From contig NZ_JAAXLS010000005.1 in assembly GCF_012328925.1 (NCBI RefSeq), positions 124,001 to 188,000 of the forward strand: a stretch of DNA of 64,000 nt. Direction: 5' to 3'. Origin of the DNA: Amycolatopsis acididurans. GTDB lineage: Bacteria; Actinomycetota; Actinomycetes; Mycobacteriales; Pseudonocardiaceae. The notes under the pieces are model-generated. The model was not told where the DNA came from. It ran no database searches and saw only the letters and a program-made list of their open reading frames with translations. Numbering within the stretch: the first letter of the stretch is position 1; each line of letters starts with the position of its first letter. Position numbers and translations under genes: made by a program. Below are positions 9,026 through 17,844 of the stretch, piece after piece.

Positions 9026-10092
9026 TGCAGTGCCTCCTTGGTGGCCTTGTCGTAGGCCTCGGCCAGTTCCGGGTCGCGTTCGGCGAGCCTGTCCGCCAGT
9101 TCCGCGACCACCCGGCACTGCTTGACCGAGGCGTCGTCCTGCATCTTCCCGTCGATCATGACCGCGCCGGTGCCGTCGCCCATCGCGGCGATCACCTTGC
9201 GCGCCCACGCGACATCCTTGGGATCGGGGGAGAACACCCGCTTCGCGATGTCGATCTGCACCGGGTGCAGCGACCAGGTGCCGACACAGCCCAGCAGGAA
9301 CGCGTTACGGAACTGGTCTTCGCAGGCCACCACGTCGCGAATGTCGCCGAACGGGCCGTAGTACGGGAGGATCCCGTTCATCGCGCAGGCGTCGACCATC
9401 CGCGCGACCGTGTAGTGCCACAGATCCTGCTGGTAGGTCGTGCGGCCCTCGTTGAGATCCTCGCCGACCGGATCGGTGCGCACGAGGTAGCCGGGATGCC
9501 CGCCGCCGACGCGCGTGGTCTTCATCCGGCGGCTGGCCGCGAGGTCGGCCGGGCCGAGCGAGATGCCCTGCATGCGCGGGCTCGCCCCGGCGATCTCCTC
9601 GACGTTGGCGACGCCGCTGGCCGTCTCCAGGATCGCGTGTACCAGCAGCGGCCTCGTCAGGCCGGCCCGCGCTTCGAGCTGGGCGAGCAGCCGGTCGACG
9701 TAGTGGATGTCCTGCGCGCCTTCGACCTTCGGCACCATGATCACGTCGAGCTTGTCGCCGATCTCGGTGACCAGCGTGATCAGGTCGTCCAGCACCCACG
9801 GCGAGTCCAGGCTGTTGATCCGTGTCCACAGCTGGGTCGCACCGAAGTCGGTGGCCTTCGCGATGGACACCAGACCCTGCCGCGCGGCCTCCTTGCGGTC
9901 CGCGCGCACGGCGTCCTCGAGGTTGCCGAGCAGGACGTCGACCTTCTTCGCGATGTCCGGAACCTTCGCGGCCATCTTCTCGTTGCTGGGATCGAAGAAG
10001 TGGATCATCCGCGACGGCAGGGGCGGAATCTCCCGCACCGGGTCGGGTGCCCCGACCGCGAGCGGTGCGAAGAAGTCCTTCGGCGAGCGCAT
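9022..10092 (-). CDS. HpcH/HpaI aldolase family, malyl-CoA/beta-methylmalyl-CoA lyase-like
   Basis: A 356-residue member of the same superfamily as the next gene but from the longer Mcl1 branch. It has [11 protein letters not shown] at the N-terminus, LGNLEDAV (Mg/CoA site), IMVPKVEGA, an AILETASGV motif and [17 protein letters not shown] near the end. By family knowledge it would cleave malyl-CoA to acetyl-CoA and glyoxylate and/or condense propionyl-CoA with glyoxylate, as in the ethylmalonyl-CoA pathway; this is inference. The ATG at 10092 follows GGAGG on the minus strand. Two GTAAC half-sites 11 bp apart lie 18-33 bp upstream. Confidence 0.8.
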   Translation of the reverse strand: MRSPKDFFAPLAVGAPDPVREIPPLPSRMIHFFDPSNEKMAAKVPDIAKKVDVLLGNLEDAVRADRKEAARQGLVSIAKATDFGATQLWTRINSLDSPWVLDDLITLVTEIGDKLDVIMVPKVEGAQDIHYVDRLLAQLEARAGLTRPLLVHAILETASGVANVEEIAGASPRMQGISLGPADLAASRRMKTTRVGGGHPGYLVRTDPVGEDLNEGRTTYQQDLWHYTVARMVDACAMNGILPYYGPFGDIRDVVACEDQFRNAFLLGCVGTWSLHPVQIDIAKRVFSPDPKDVAWARKVIAAMGDGTGAVMIDGKMQDDASVKQCRVVAELADRLAERDPELAEAYDKATKEALQ

Positions 10093-10474
10093 CGATCCTC
10101 CAACGTGACGTAACCGAGGAGTAACCCTAACCTCCCTGGGGGCGGCACCGCAGCGGCGAATGTCACCCCACAGGCGTCGCCGGGTGTGCGAGCAAATCGT
10201 CCACTGTGGAACGTGACGCCGATTGCTCCGTTCGGCGGTACGGAAATCCCCTGGGTAGCGCCGTTCGACTCGTCCTCACCCGTTCGGTCGCAGGGTCGGA
10301 CTGAAGTCCCATGACCGCTTATCGACCGGTCACCGACCGTTGGACGCCGTCGATCGCAGCTGGTCCGGTAACCCGAAGACCCGCGGCCCGCGCACTGGTA
10401 CTCAAGTCATGTGCCACTTTTCACGAGGGGGAAGTGGCCCGCGGACGCAGTGCTGGCGAGAAGGAGGCGGACTC
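10093..10474. other. 382-bp divergent intergenic region
   Basis: This region separates the minus-strand lyase operon from a plus-strand orphan gene, so it should hold both promoters. It contains GTAACC direct repeats at 10110-10115 and 10121-10126, a third TAACC at 10128, and one CCACTGTGG palindrome near 10200. No coding signal with a ribosome site was seen before the GTG at 10475, although frames stay open. No riboswitch fold was recognised. Confidence 0.5.
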
Positions 10475-11113
10475 GTGGCGGTTACACCAGGGCACACCGG
10501 CGATGCGGTGGTGGCCGGCGGAACCCGGTCATTTCCCACCCGGGTGGTGCCGCCGGTCGAGCTGCCGGCCAGCACCTCCTACCTCGCCGAAGCCGCCGCG
10601 GCCCAGCTCGGCTGGAAGGGCGTCGTGCTGCCCGAGGTGACGATGCTGGGGCGTCGCGTGTGTGTCGTGGCGCGGCTGCGCACGGACGTGCACGCCGAGC
10701 GGATCGCCGTCGGTATCGGCCCGGTGACCGACCGCACGACCGTCGCCACCTGGACGTGGCCGGAGTTCACGGCGACCGCCCCCGCCCCGGCCGCCGACAT
10801 CGTGGGCGTGCTCGCCGTCGGCAGGCACTGGCGCACCGCGATGGCGGCCACCGTGCCGTTCGCCCGCTACGGCGAGGCCGCGATGGTGCTGCCGACACCC
10901 GCGGTGCTGACCAAGGACTATGTGGACAACTGCCTGCCGCGCGCCCGCTCCTTCGGCCTGTCCGTCGTCTCCGCCGACCCGGAGGCCGCCGTCGCACTGG
11001 ACCTCGAAGGCACCCGCGAGCGCCTGCTCCTCCCGCAGGACGCCGTGTGGCGCTGGGTCAACGAGATGGTCTACGAGCAGCTCCTCGCCTCCTACGACCT
11101 GCCGGTGGCCTGA
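10475..11113 (+). CDS. Hypothetical protein, 212 aa
   Basis: I do not recognise this protein. It is predicted soluble, with no signal peptide, mixed alpha/beta, rich in Val and Ala, with no obvious metal or catalytic motif. The start is placed at GTG 10475 because it follows AAGGAGG (10461-10467) at 7 nt spacing; the open frame further upstream lacks a ribosome site. It stands alone between the lyase promoter region and an NAD(P)-binding protein gene. Coding bias matches its neighbours. Confidence 0.6.
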   Translation: MAVTPGHTGDAVVAGGTRSFPTRVVPPVELPASTSYLAEAAAAQLGWKGVVLPEVTMLGRRVCVVARLRTDVHAERIAVGIGPVTDRTTVATWTWPEFTATAPAPAADIVGVLAVGRHWRTAMAATVPFARYGEAAMVLPTPAVLTKDYVDNCLPRARSFGLSVVSADPEAAVALDLEGTRERLLLPQDAVWRWVNEMVYEQLLASYDLPVA

Positions 11114-11239
11114 TTTCGAGACCGTGGAGAGCTGCGTAGCGGTGCGGGTGGCGGTGCGAGCCGCCGTCCTCACAGTAAGCGGCTGCCGCCGCGTTTCATG
11201 GCCTGCGGCCATCCGCTGCGTCGCAGTACCCTCGCGGAC

Positions 11240-11890
11240 ATGCGAGTCGTGATCGCCGGAGGGCACGGGAAGATCGCGTTGCTGTTGTCGCGGCAGCTCG
11301 CCGCGAACGGTGACGACGTGGTGGGCATCATCCGCAAGCCGGAGCAGGCGGCCGACCTGCGGGATTCGAGCGCCGAACCGGCCGTGCTGGACCTGGAGAA
11401 CGCGAAACCCGCCGAGGTCGCCGAGGTACTCGAGGGCGCCGACGCCGCCGTCTTCGCGGCCGGTGCGGGGCCGGGCAGCGGCAAGGCACGCAAGGACACA
11501 GTGGACCGTGGCGCCGCCGCCCTGTTCGGGGCCGCGTGCGAGCTGGCCGGGGTCCGCAGGCACATCCAGATCGGCGCGATGGGTGTCGGCCGGCCGCCGC
11601 GGCCGGGGACGGACGAGGTGTTCGCCGCATATCTGCAGGCCAAGGAAGCGGCCGAGGAGGACCTGCGTGGCCGCGATCTGGACTGGACGATCCTGCGTCC
11701 CGGCCGCCTCACCGACGAGCCCGGCACCGGCGAGGTCCACCTCGCGGACTCCGTCGACTACGGCGAGATTCCCCGCGCGGACGTGGCCGCGGTGATCGTC
11801 GCGCTGCTGGAGGAGCAGCGCAGTTACCGCCGCACGCTCGAAGTCGTCGGTGGCAACAGCCCGATCGACGAGGCGATCACCCGCATCTAG
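11240..11890 (+). CDS. Atypical SDR / NAD(P)-binding protein (NmrA/YwnB-like)
   Basis: A 216-residue protein with an N-terminal dinucleotide-binding motif (IAGGHGKIA) and then a Rossmann-type fold with TILRPGRLTDEPGTG, characteristic of short atypical SDRs of the YwnB/NAD(P)H-binding group. It lacks the classical YxxxK active site, as usual for this group, so it may be a reductase or a redox-sensing binding protein. The ATG at 11240 follows TACCCT (11227-11232) by 7 nt, so the transcript is probably leaderless. Its stop overlaps that of the convergent flavoprotein gene in CTAG. Confidence 0.75.
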   Translation: MRVVIAGGHGKIALLLSRQLAANGDDVVGIIRKPEQAADLRDSSAEPAVLDLENAKPAEVAEVLEGADAAVFAAGAGPGSGKARKDTVDRGAAALFGAACELAGVRRHIQIGAMGVGRPPRPGTDEVFAAYLQAKEAAEEDLRGRDLDWTILRPGRLTDEPGTGEVHLADSVDYGEIPRADVAAVIVALLEEQRSYRRTLEVVGGNSPIDEAITRI

Positions 11891-13194
11891 CCCACCGGCC
11901 CCAGCACCCGGTCCAGGTACGGGTTGGTGAACACGCCCGCCGGGTCCACTTCGGAGCGCACCCGGCGGAAGTCGTCGAAGTGCGGGTACAGCTTCCGCAG
12001 GTCGTCCGCGTCGAGGTTGTGCATCTTGCCCCAGTGCGGCCGCCCGCCGACCTCGGCGGCGATCGCCGCGAACCCGGTGAAGTACTCCAGGTAGGGCATC
12101 CCGACGAACTGGTGAATCGCGACGTAGGCCGAATCGCGTCCGTTCGCCGTGGACAGCCAGATGTCGTCGGCCGCCGCGACCCGCACCTCGACGGGGAAAG
12201 CGACCGGAGTGGACAGTCGCGGTACGAGCGCCCGCAGTTCGCCGAGCACGTGCGGCAACGATTCCCGCGGCACCGCGTACTCCGATTCCACGAACCGGAC
12301 ACCCCGATGGGTCACGAAAACCCGGTGCGAGACATCGCTGTACTCGCGTGCCGACAACACGGCCGACGCGAACCGGCCCAGCGGGCGGGTCAACCGCGGC
12401 ACGGCGCGCCCCACCCGGCACAACGTGCCGAACGCGGCGTTCTCCATGATCTCGTAGTCGACGAACCGCCGGGCCCGGGACAGCGGCTTGGCCACCGCGC
12501 CCGCGGGTAGCCGGTTGTTGCGCTTGACCAGTGCGTTGGCGCCGTAGGGGAACCAGTAGAACTCGAAGTGGTCGTTCTCCTCGGCGAACGCGTCGAAGCC
12601 TTCCAGTACCTCGCCCAGCGGTTCCGGACGTTCCTGCGCGGAGAGCACAAAGGACGGTTCGCACTTGAGCGTGATCTGGGTGAGCACCCCGAGCGCGCCG
12701 AGGCCGACCCTGGCCGCATGGAACAACTCCGGCCGCCGATCCGCCGAGCATGTGACCACCGAACCGTCGGCCAGCACCAGTTCCAGCCGCGCGATCTGGG
12801 TGGCGATGCCGCCGAACCGTGCGCCGGTGCCGTGGGTTCCGGTGGACACCGCGCCCGCGACGGTCTGCGCGTCGATGTCGCCGAGGTTGGTCATCGCCAG
12901 GCCGAGCGCGTCGAGTTCCTGGTTGAGCTGCCGCAGCGTGGTGCCCGCGCGGACGGTGACCTCGCCGCGTTCGGGGTCGACGGAGGACACGCCGGTCCAC
13001 GCGCCGAGGTCGAGCGCGTCGGATTCGGCGACCGCGATCGGCGTGAACGAGTGCCCGCTGCCCCGCGCGCGCAGCCGCCGCCCGTCCACGGCGACATCGG
13101 TGACGAGCCGCGCGATTTCGCCGACGTCGCGCGGCGTGTGCACCCGGCCGGGGTTGGCCGTGGCGGTGCCGGCCCAGTTGGTCCACCGGTTCAT
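11887..13194 (-). CDS. FAD-linked sugar lactone oxidase (D-arabinono-1,4-lactone oxidase family)
   Basis: A 435-residue VAO-type flavoprotein. The N-terminal FAD-binding half contains GSGHSF, where His48 is the usual covalent flavin attachment site, and the GTGTHGTG-type loop. The C-terminal half carries HWGK (387-390), diagnostic of aldonolactone oxidases such as L-gulono/D-arabinono-1,4-lactone oxidase. It would oxidise a sugar lactone or alditol with O2 or another acceptor. It is divergent (84-bp gap) from a D-threonine-aldolase-like gene. Confidence 0.85.
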   Translation of the reverse strand: MNRWTNWAGTATANPGRVHTPRDVGEIARLVTDVAVDGRRLRARGSGHSFTPIAVAESDALDLGAWTGVSSVDPERGEVTVRAGTTLRQLNQELDALGLAMTNLGDIDAQTVAGAVSTGTHGTGARFGGIATQIARLELVLADGSVVTCSADRRPELFHAARVGLGALGVLTQITLKCEPSFVLSAQERPEPLGEVLEGFDAFAEENDHFEFYWFPYGANALVKRNNRLPAGAVAKPLSRARRFVDYEIMENAAFGTLCRVGRAVPRLTRPLGRFASAVLSAREYSDVSHRVFVTHRGVRFVESEYAVPRESLPHVLGELRALVPRLSTPVAFPVEVRVAAADDIWLSTANGRDSAYVAIHQFVGMPYLEYFTGFAAIAAEVGGRPHWGKMHNLDADDLRKLYPHFDDFRRVRSEVDPAGVFTNPYLDRVLGPVG

Positions 13195-13278
13195 GGAGCC
13201 TCACTGTTCGAGTGGTGTGACGAAACCGTAGGTGAAGAATATTCGCTTTTCAAGCGGGCCTGTCGTACCGTTCTTGCC

Positions 13279-14466
13279 ATGACCACGCCCGATGAGGCCG
13301 TGTACGACCAGGCGACGAAAGATCTCGATCCGCCACTGGCCATCATCGACCTCGACGCGTTCGACGCCAATGCCGACGACATCGTGCGCCGGGCGGCGGG
13401 CACCCCGGTCCGCGTGGTCAGCAAGTCCGTTCGCTGCCGCGCTCTGCTGGAGCGCGCGCTCTCCAAGCCCGGCTTCTCCGGCCTGATGTGCTACTCGCTG
13501 GCCGAGGCACTGTGGCACGTCGAATGCGGCACCAGCGACGACATTCTCGTCGCCTACCCGACTGTCGATCACGGGGCCCTGCGCAGGCTCGCGACGAGCG
13601 AACGCGCCCGCGACACGGTCACCATCATGATCGACTCGACCGAGCACCTCGACATCGTCGACGCGGCCGCCGGTCCCGGCCATCCGGACATCCGGGTGTG
13701 CCTCGAACTCGACGCGTCGTGGTGGCCGCTGCGGCTCGCCCACGTCGGCACCCGCCGCTCGCCGGTGTTCACCGCACGGCAGGCCGCGAGCCTGGCGAGA
13801 AAGGTTGTGGCGCGCAAGGGTTTTCGGCTCGTCGGGCTGATGGCCTACGAAGGGCAGATCGCCGGGCTGCCCGACGCGGCGGGCGACCGCACGGACGCGG
13901 CCGTGCGGTGGATGCAACGCCGTTCCGCGCACGAACTGGCCGGGCGGCGGGCCGAGGCGGTGCGTGCCGTGCGCGCGATCGCGGATCTGGAGTTCGTCAA
14001 CGGCGGAGGTTCGGGCAGCATCGAGCTGACGCGCGCGGAGCCCGCGGTCACCGAGGTCGCGGCGGGCTCGGGACTGATCGGCTCGACGTTGTTCGACGGC
14101 TATTCGCGGTTCCGGCCGCGGCCTGCCGCACTGTTCGCGCTGCCAGTTGTCCACAAGCCCACGCGGGGCATCGCCACGCTCTTCGCGGGCGGCTACATCG
14201 CCTCCGGACCCTCGACCGACTCGCGTCAGCCGTCGCCGTTCCTGCCCACGGGACTGCGTCTGCTCAAGATCGAGGGGGCGGGCGAAGTGCAGACACCGGT
14301 GCGCGGCAAAGCGGCCCGTGACCTGCGGCTAGGCGACCGGGTCTGGTTGCGGCACGCCAAGGCAGGCGAACTCGCCGAGCGGTTCGCCGACTACCACCTC
14401 GTCGCCGACGGACGGCTGGTGCGGACGGTGCCGACCTACCGCGGCGAGCACCAGTGCTTCGGATAG
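13279..14466 (+). CDS. PLP-dependent amino-acid deaminase/aldolase (D-threonine aldolase-like, alanine racemase fold)
   Basis: A 395-residue fold-III PLP enzyme. Lys49 in VVSKSVRCRALL is the expected Schiff-base lysine, and an EGQIAG barrel segment and FVNGGGSGSIE phosphate-binding glycines follow. The C-terminal beta domain ends HLVADGRLV and a TYRGEHQCFG tail. Relatives include D-threonine aldolase and D-serine deaminase, so it probably acts on a 3-hydroxy D-amino acid. The start is ATG 13279, 7 nt after TACCGT (13266-13271); a long open frame upstream is overlap with the opposite gene. Confidence 0.8.
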   Translation: MTTPDEAVYDQATKDLDPPLAIIDLDAFDANADDIVRRAAGTPVRVVSKSVRCRALLERALSKPGFSGLMCYSLAEALWHVECGTSDDILVAYPTVDHGALRRLATSERARDTVTIMIDSTEHLDIVDAAAGPGHPDIRVCLELDASWWPLRLAHVGTRRSPVFTARQAASLARKVVARKGFRLVGLMAYEGQIAGLPDAAGDRTDAAVRWMQRRSAHELAGRRAEAVRAVRAIADLEFVNGGGSGSIELTRAEPAVTEVAAGSGLIGSTLFDGYSRFRPRPAALFALPVVHKPTRGIATLFAGGYIASGPSTDSRQPSPFLPTGLRLLKIEGAGEVQTPVRGKAARDLRLGDRVWLRHAKAGELAERFADYHLVADGRLVRTVPTYRGEHQCFG

Positions 14467-14480
14467 CCGGCGGTCCACAT

Positions 14481-14498
14481 GTCCACAGGCCTGTGGAC
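14481..14498. terminator. 18-bp perfect palindrome between convergent genes
   Basis: The arms GTCCACAGG and CCTGTGGAC are contiguous and perfectly self-complementary, lying between the stop of the PLP enzyme gene and the stop of the convergent TetR gene, which it touches. It could fold as a short hairpin terminator for both transcripts, though it has no loop bases and no T-tract. It could equally be a protein-binding palindrome. Confidence 0.35.
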
Positions 14499-15118
14499 TA
14501 CTCGCCGAGCCTGCTCGCGAGGTAGCCCTTGATCAGGTGCTTGGCCTCGTCGACGATCTCGCTGTCGCCCTGTGGATCGCGGTGGAAGGCCAGCTTGAGC
14601 ACCGCGTCGGCGGCCTCGATGGCCACCGTCATGGCCAGCGGCAGCTTGTCGCCGGACAGCGAGACGTACTTGCGCACCAGTTCGGTCAGCGAGTCCGCGA
14701 TGACCTTGTTGTTGTTGCGGTCCGAGTCGAGCAGCTGGCGATCGACGACGTCGCCGAAATGCACCTTGGAAAAGCCCGGCACCACGCGGTGCATGTCCAG
14801 GTAGATGTCGAGCACCGAATCGACCACGTCCCACCAGTGGCCGGGGTCCTCCGTGGCCAGCCGCTCGCTGACCGCGCCCATGAACCGGTCGAGGTTGCGC
14901 TGGGTCAGCGCCTGCACGACGGCGCGTTTGTCGGGGAAGAACTGGTACAGGGAACCGACGGCGACCCCGGCCCGCTTGGCGATGAGCGTGGTGGTCAGCG
15001 CGTCGTAGCCCACCTCGTCGATGAGTTCCGCGCTCGCGTCCAGCATCTGCTCGACACGCTTCGCGCTGCGCTGCTGCACGGGCTGGCGGCGCAGCGGGGT
15101 CGCCTGGGTCTCCGACAC
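14498..15118 (-). CDS. TetR-family transcriptional regulator
   Basis: A 206-residue regulator. The N-terminal HTH occupies about residues 15-65 (family sequence ALTTTLIAKRAGVAVGSLYQFFPDKRAVV), followed by a helical ligand-binding domain with no recognisable ligand. The GTG start at 15118 follows GGAGGAG on the minus strand; the frame is open further upstream but lacks a ribosome site. It is transcribed divergently from the GH1/MFS pair and probably represses it in response to a sugar-like or aromatic ligand. Confidence 0.85.
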   Translation of the reverse strand: MSETQATPLRRQPVQQRSAKRVEQMLDASAELIDEVGYDALTTTLIAKRAGVAVGSLYQFFPDKRAVVQALTQRNLDRFMGAVSERLATEDPGHWWDVVDSVLDIYLDMHRVVPGFSKVHFGDVVDRQLLDSDRNNNKVIADSLTELVRKYVSLSGDKLPLAMTVAIEAADAVLKLAFHRDPQGDSEIVDEAKHLIKGYLASRLGE

Positions 15119-15195
15119 GTGTGCTCCTCCTGATGCTCTGAACTGCGACTTTAGCGTGCCGAAACGCTTCCCCCCGGACGAGGGAACGGCTATTG

Positions 15196-15212
15196 TATGA
15201 GAAATTTTCATA
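15196..15212. promoter_or_regulatory. AT-rich inverted repeat between the TetR gene and the GH1 operon (candidate operator)
   Basis: TATGA and TCATA arms flank AAATTT at the centre, an imperfect 17-bp palindrome standing out as an AT island in a GC-rich gap. It lies 28 bp before the GH1 start and 78 bp from the TetR start, where a shared operator would be expected. No function is proven. Confidence 0.4.
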
Positions 15213-15239
15213 TTTCCCTCGGCGAAAGGTGCGCCGCCT

Positions 15240-16448
15240 GTGGAAAGCCCGAACTTCCCGCCCGACTTCCTGTGGGGTGTGTCCACGTCAGCCTTCCAGA
15301 TCGAGGGCGCCACGGATACCGACGGCCGCGGACAGTCCATTTGGGACACATTCACCGCCGCGCAGGGGAAAATCCTCGCCGACGATCACTATCACCGCTA
15401 CTCCGAGGACGTCGCGCTGCTGGCCGAGCTCGGCGTCGGCGCCTACCGGATGTCCTTCTCCTGGCCCAGAATTCAGCCGAATGGAGTAGGAAAGCCCAAT
15501 CCCGCTGGTCTCGCCTTCTATGACCGGCTGCTCGACGCGGTGTGCGCGGCCGGTGTCGCGCCGGTCGCCACCGTCTACCACTGGGACCTGCCACAGGCTC
15601 TCGAGGACGCGGGCGGCTGGTTGAGCAGGGACACCGCGGACCGGTTCGCGGAGTACGCGAGCGTGCTCGGCGAGCACTTCGCCGATCGGGTGAAAATGTG
15701 GATTCCACTGAATGAACCGATGGTCACGTCGGTCTACGGCTACGCGACCGGCGAGTACGCGCCGGGTAAGACACTGCTGCTCGGCGCGATCCCGACGGCG
15801 CACTACCAGCACCTCGCGCACGGTCTGACGGTGCGGGCGCTGCGGGCGGCAGGCGCGACGAGCATCGGCACGGCCAATCACCATTGCCCGGTCTGGCCCG
15901 CCTCGGGCGGCGCGGCCGACCACGTGGCCGCCGCCTGGCTGGACGCGCTACTCAACCGGCTGTTCGCCGAACCGGTGCTGCTCGGCCGGTATCCCGACGA
16001 GATGCTGCCCTACCTGCCGCCGGGGTTCGAGGACGATCTGCCGGTCATCGCGCAGCCCATCGATTTCTACGGCGTGAACTACTACGAACCGCAGGTCGCG
16101 GCCGCGCCCGGCGAGGGAAACCCGCTGCCGTTCGAACTGCGTGCCGTCGAGGGCTTTCCCCGCACCACCAACGATTCGCCGATCGTGCCGGACGGGCTGC
16201 GTGAGCTGCTGGTCGAGCTCAACGGTCGCTATCGGCTGCCCCCGGTGTACCGGCACCTGTTCGCCCTGCGTGCCGCGATGGACGCCGGGGTGGACGTGCG
16301 GGCATATTTCGTCTGGTCGCTGCTGGACAACTTCGAATGGTCCAAGGGCTACGCGCCGCGTTTCGGTCTGGTGCACGTCGACTACGAGACGCAGCGCCGG
16401 ACCCCGAAGGATTCGTTCCGCTGGTATCAGAAAGTGGTGAGCGCATGA
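15240..16448 (+). CDS. GH1 beta-glucosidase-like protein lacking the nucleophile segment
   Basis: A 402-residue glycoside hydrolase family 1 protein. The N-terminus (FLWGVSTSAFQIEGA), TVYHWDLP and the acid/base Glu159 in WIPLNEP are intact, and the C-terminal FVWSLLDNFEWSKGYAPRFG is excellent. The stretch carrying the nucleophile (usual ITENG motif and the following 25-30 residues) is missing: the chain passes directly from LPPVY (333-337) to RHLFALRAAMDAGVDVR. The length is accordingly about 40 residues below the family norm. The frame is intact across the gap, so this is an in-frame deletion. The GTG start lies 10 nt after GAAAGG. It overlaps the MFS gene start. Confidence 0.85.
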   Translation: MESPNFPPDFLWGVSTSAFQIEGATDTDGRGQSIWDTFTAAQGKILADDHYHRYSEDVALLAELGVGAYRMSFSWPRIQPNGVGKPNPAGLAFYDRLLDAVCAAGVAPVATVYHWDLPQALEDAGGWLSRDTADRFAEYASVLGEHFADRVKMWIPLNEPMVTSVYGYATGEYAPGKTLLLGAIPTAHYQHLAHGLTVRALRAAGATSIGTANHHCPVWPASGGAADHVAAAWLDALLNRLFAEPVLLGRYPDEMLPYLPPGFEDDLPVIAQPIDFYGVNYYEPQVAAAPGEGNPLPFELRAVEGFPRTTNDSPIVPDGLRELLVELNGRYRLPPVYRHLFALRAAMDAGVDVRAYFVWSLLDNFEWSKGYAPRFGLVHVDYETQRRTPKDSFRWYQKVVSA

Positions 16449-17692
16449 CCGACACGCAGCTCCCGGCGGCGCTGGCGGAGCCGACCGTTCGGGTCCGCGG
16501 CGGCTGGACGACGCTGCTGTTCCTCGCGAACATCGGTCTCTGGCTCGGCATCTATGCGCCGATCCAGGTGCTGCTGCCCGAGCAGGCCGAGCTGCTCGAC
16601 GCGGCGAACAAGGAACTCGTGTTCGGCGTCGTCACCGGAGTGGGCGCGATCGTTTCGCTGTTCGCGAACCCGCTGGTCGGGCTGGCCTCCGACCGCACGC
16701 GTTCGCGGTTCGGGCGGCGTCATCCGTGGACGATGCTGGGCGCGGTGATCGGCGCGGCCGGCCTGGTGGTGCTGGCGCTCGCGGGCAACGTCGTGGTGAT
16801 GACGGTCGGCTGGTGCCTGGTGCAGGCCGGCCTCAACGGAATGCTCGCGACGCTCACCTCGGCGGTTCCGGACCGGGTGCCGGTGGAACAACGCGCCACG
16901 ATCGGCGGGCTGGTCGGGATCAGTCAGATGCTCGGCACCGTGCTGGGCGCGGTGGTGGTGACGGTGCTGATCACGGATCTGGCGGGCGGGTACGTCGCGT
17001 GCGCCGTCGTGGTCGTCGCGGGGGCGGCCGTGTTCGTGCTGCGGACACCGGATCTGGCGTTGCCGAAGGAATGGCGGCCGTCCAACCGCTGGCGCGACAT
17101 GCTCGCCGAACTGTGGGTCTCCCCGCGCGAGCACCCGGATTTCCTGTGGGCGTGGGGCTGTCACTTCCTGATCAACCTTGGCAACGCGCTCGGCACGTTC
17201 TTCCTGCTGTTCTTCCTCAAGGACGCGGTGCACTACCCGGATCCGGATACCGGACTGCTGATCATGATGGGCCTCTACGGGGTGGCGCTGGTGATCGGCG
17301 GCGTCACGGTGGGCGCGCTGTCGGACCGTTCCGGCAGGCGCAAACCGTACGTCCTGTTCGCTGTGCTGGTGATGGCCGCGGCGGCTTTCGTCCTGACGGC
17401 GTGGCAGACCTGGCCCGCCGCGCTCGCCGCGTCCCCGCTGCTGGGCGTGGGTTTCGGCGCCTACTGGGCGGTGGCGCTGGCGATCCTCACGCAGGTCCTG
17501 CCTGCCGCACAGGACCGCGCCAAAGACCTGGGCGTGGTGAACATCGCGAACCTATTACCCCAGGTCATAGCCCCACTGGCAGCAACAGTCATCCTGTCGA
17601 ACCTGGGCGGCTACCGATCCCTCTTCGCGGCCGCAGGCATCGCAACCCTGGCCGCGGGCACCCTAATGGCCCGCGTCCGCACAGTGCGCTAA
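16445..17692 (+). CDS. MFS sugar transporter
   Basis: A 415-residue major facilitator with about 12 membrane segments. The family A-motif loops are visible: GLASDRTRSRFGRRHPW after TM2 and GALSDRSGRRKP in the second half. Such proteins transport sugars or glycosides by proton symport. Its ATG overlaps the GH1 stop (ATGA, 16445-16448), so it is co-translated with the GH1 protein and probably imports its ligand. The reading frame is open upstream, but that stretch is overlap with GH1. Control is presumably by the divergent TetR protein. Confidence 0.85.
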   Translation: MTDTQLPAALAEPTVRVRGGWTTLLFLANIGLWLGIYAPIQVLLPEQAELLDAANKELVFGVVTGVGAIVSLFANPLVGLASDRTRSRFGRRHPWTMLGAVIGAAGLVVLALAGNVVVMTVGWCLVQAGLNGMLATLTSAVPDRVPVEQRATIGGLVGISQMLGTVLGAVVVTVLITDLAGGYVACAVVVVAGAAVFVLRTPDLALPKEWRPSNRWRDMLAELWVSPREHPDFLWAWGCHFLINLGNALGTFFLLFFLKDAVHYPDPDTGLLIMMGLYGVALVIGGVTVGALSDRSGRRKPYVLFAVLVMAAAAFVLTAWQTWPAALAASPLLGVGFGAYWAVALAILTQVLPAAQDRAKDLGVVNIANLLPQVIAPLAATVILSNLGGYRSLFAAAGIATLAAGTLMARVRTVR

Positions 17693-17768
17693 CGAAAAGG
17701 ACCAAACGAACGCTGGTTCAGACCTAAGCCTCCACCTGGCCAACGCAGGGAGCTAGCACCGTGGGGGT

Positions 17769-17787
17769 CTGGGGGGTCGCCCCCCAG
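17769..17787. terminator. GC-rich hairpin of a dispersed family (copy 1)
   Basis: A perfect 8-bp stem, CTGGGGGG and CCCCCCAG, around a TCG loop, preceded by GGGGGT and followed by AAAC. A close relative lies at 60553-60573. Such elements are common behind genes in actinomycetes and probably act as factor-assisted or hairpin terminators; no T-tract is present. Confidence 0.5.
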
Positions 17788-17844
17788 AAACAAGGCATCG
17801 GCCGCCAACCGGGAAGCGAGCCAACGCGAGCGAACAGGGTGGGC

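Noticed and set aside
15240..16448. GH1 gene as frameshift pseudogene
   Set aside because: Direct reading of the codons around 16200-16300 shows a single open frame with good sequence on both sides; the lost segment is an in-frame deletion.
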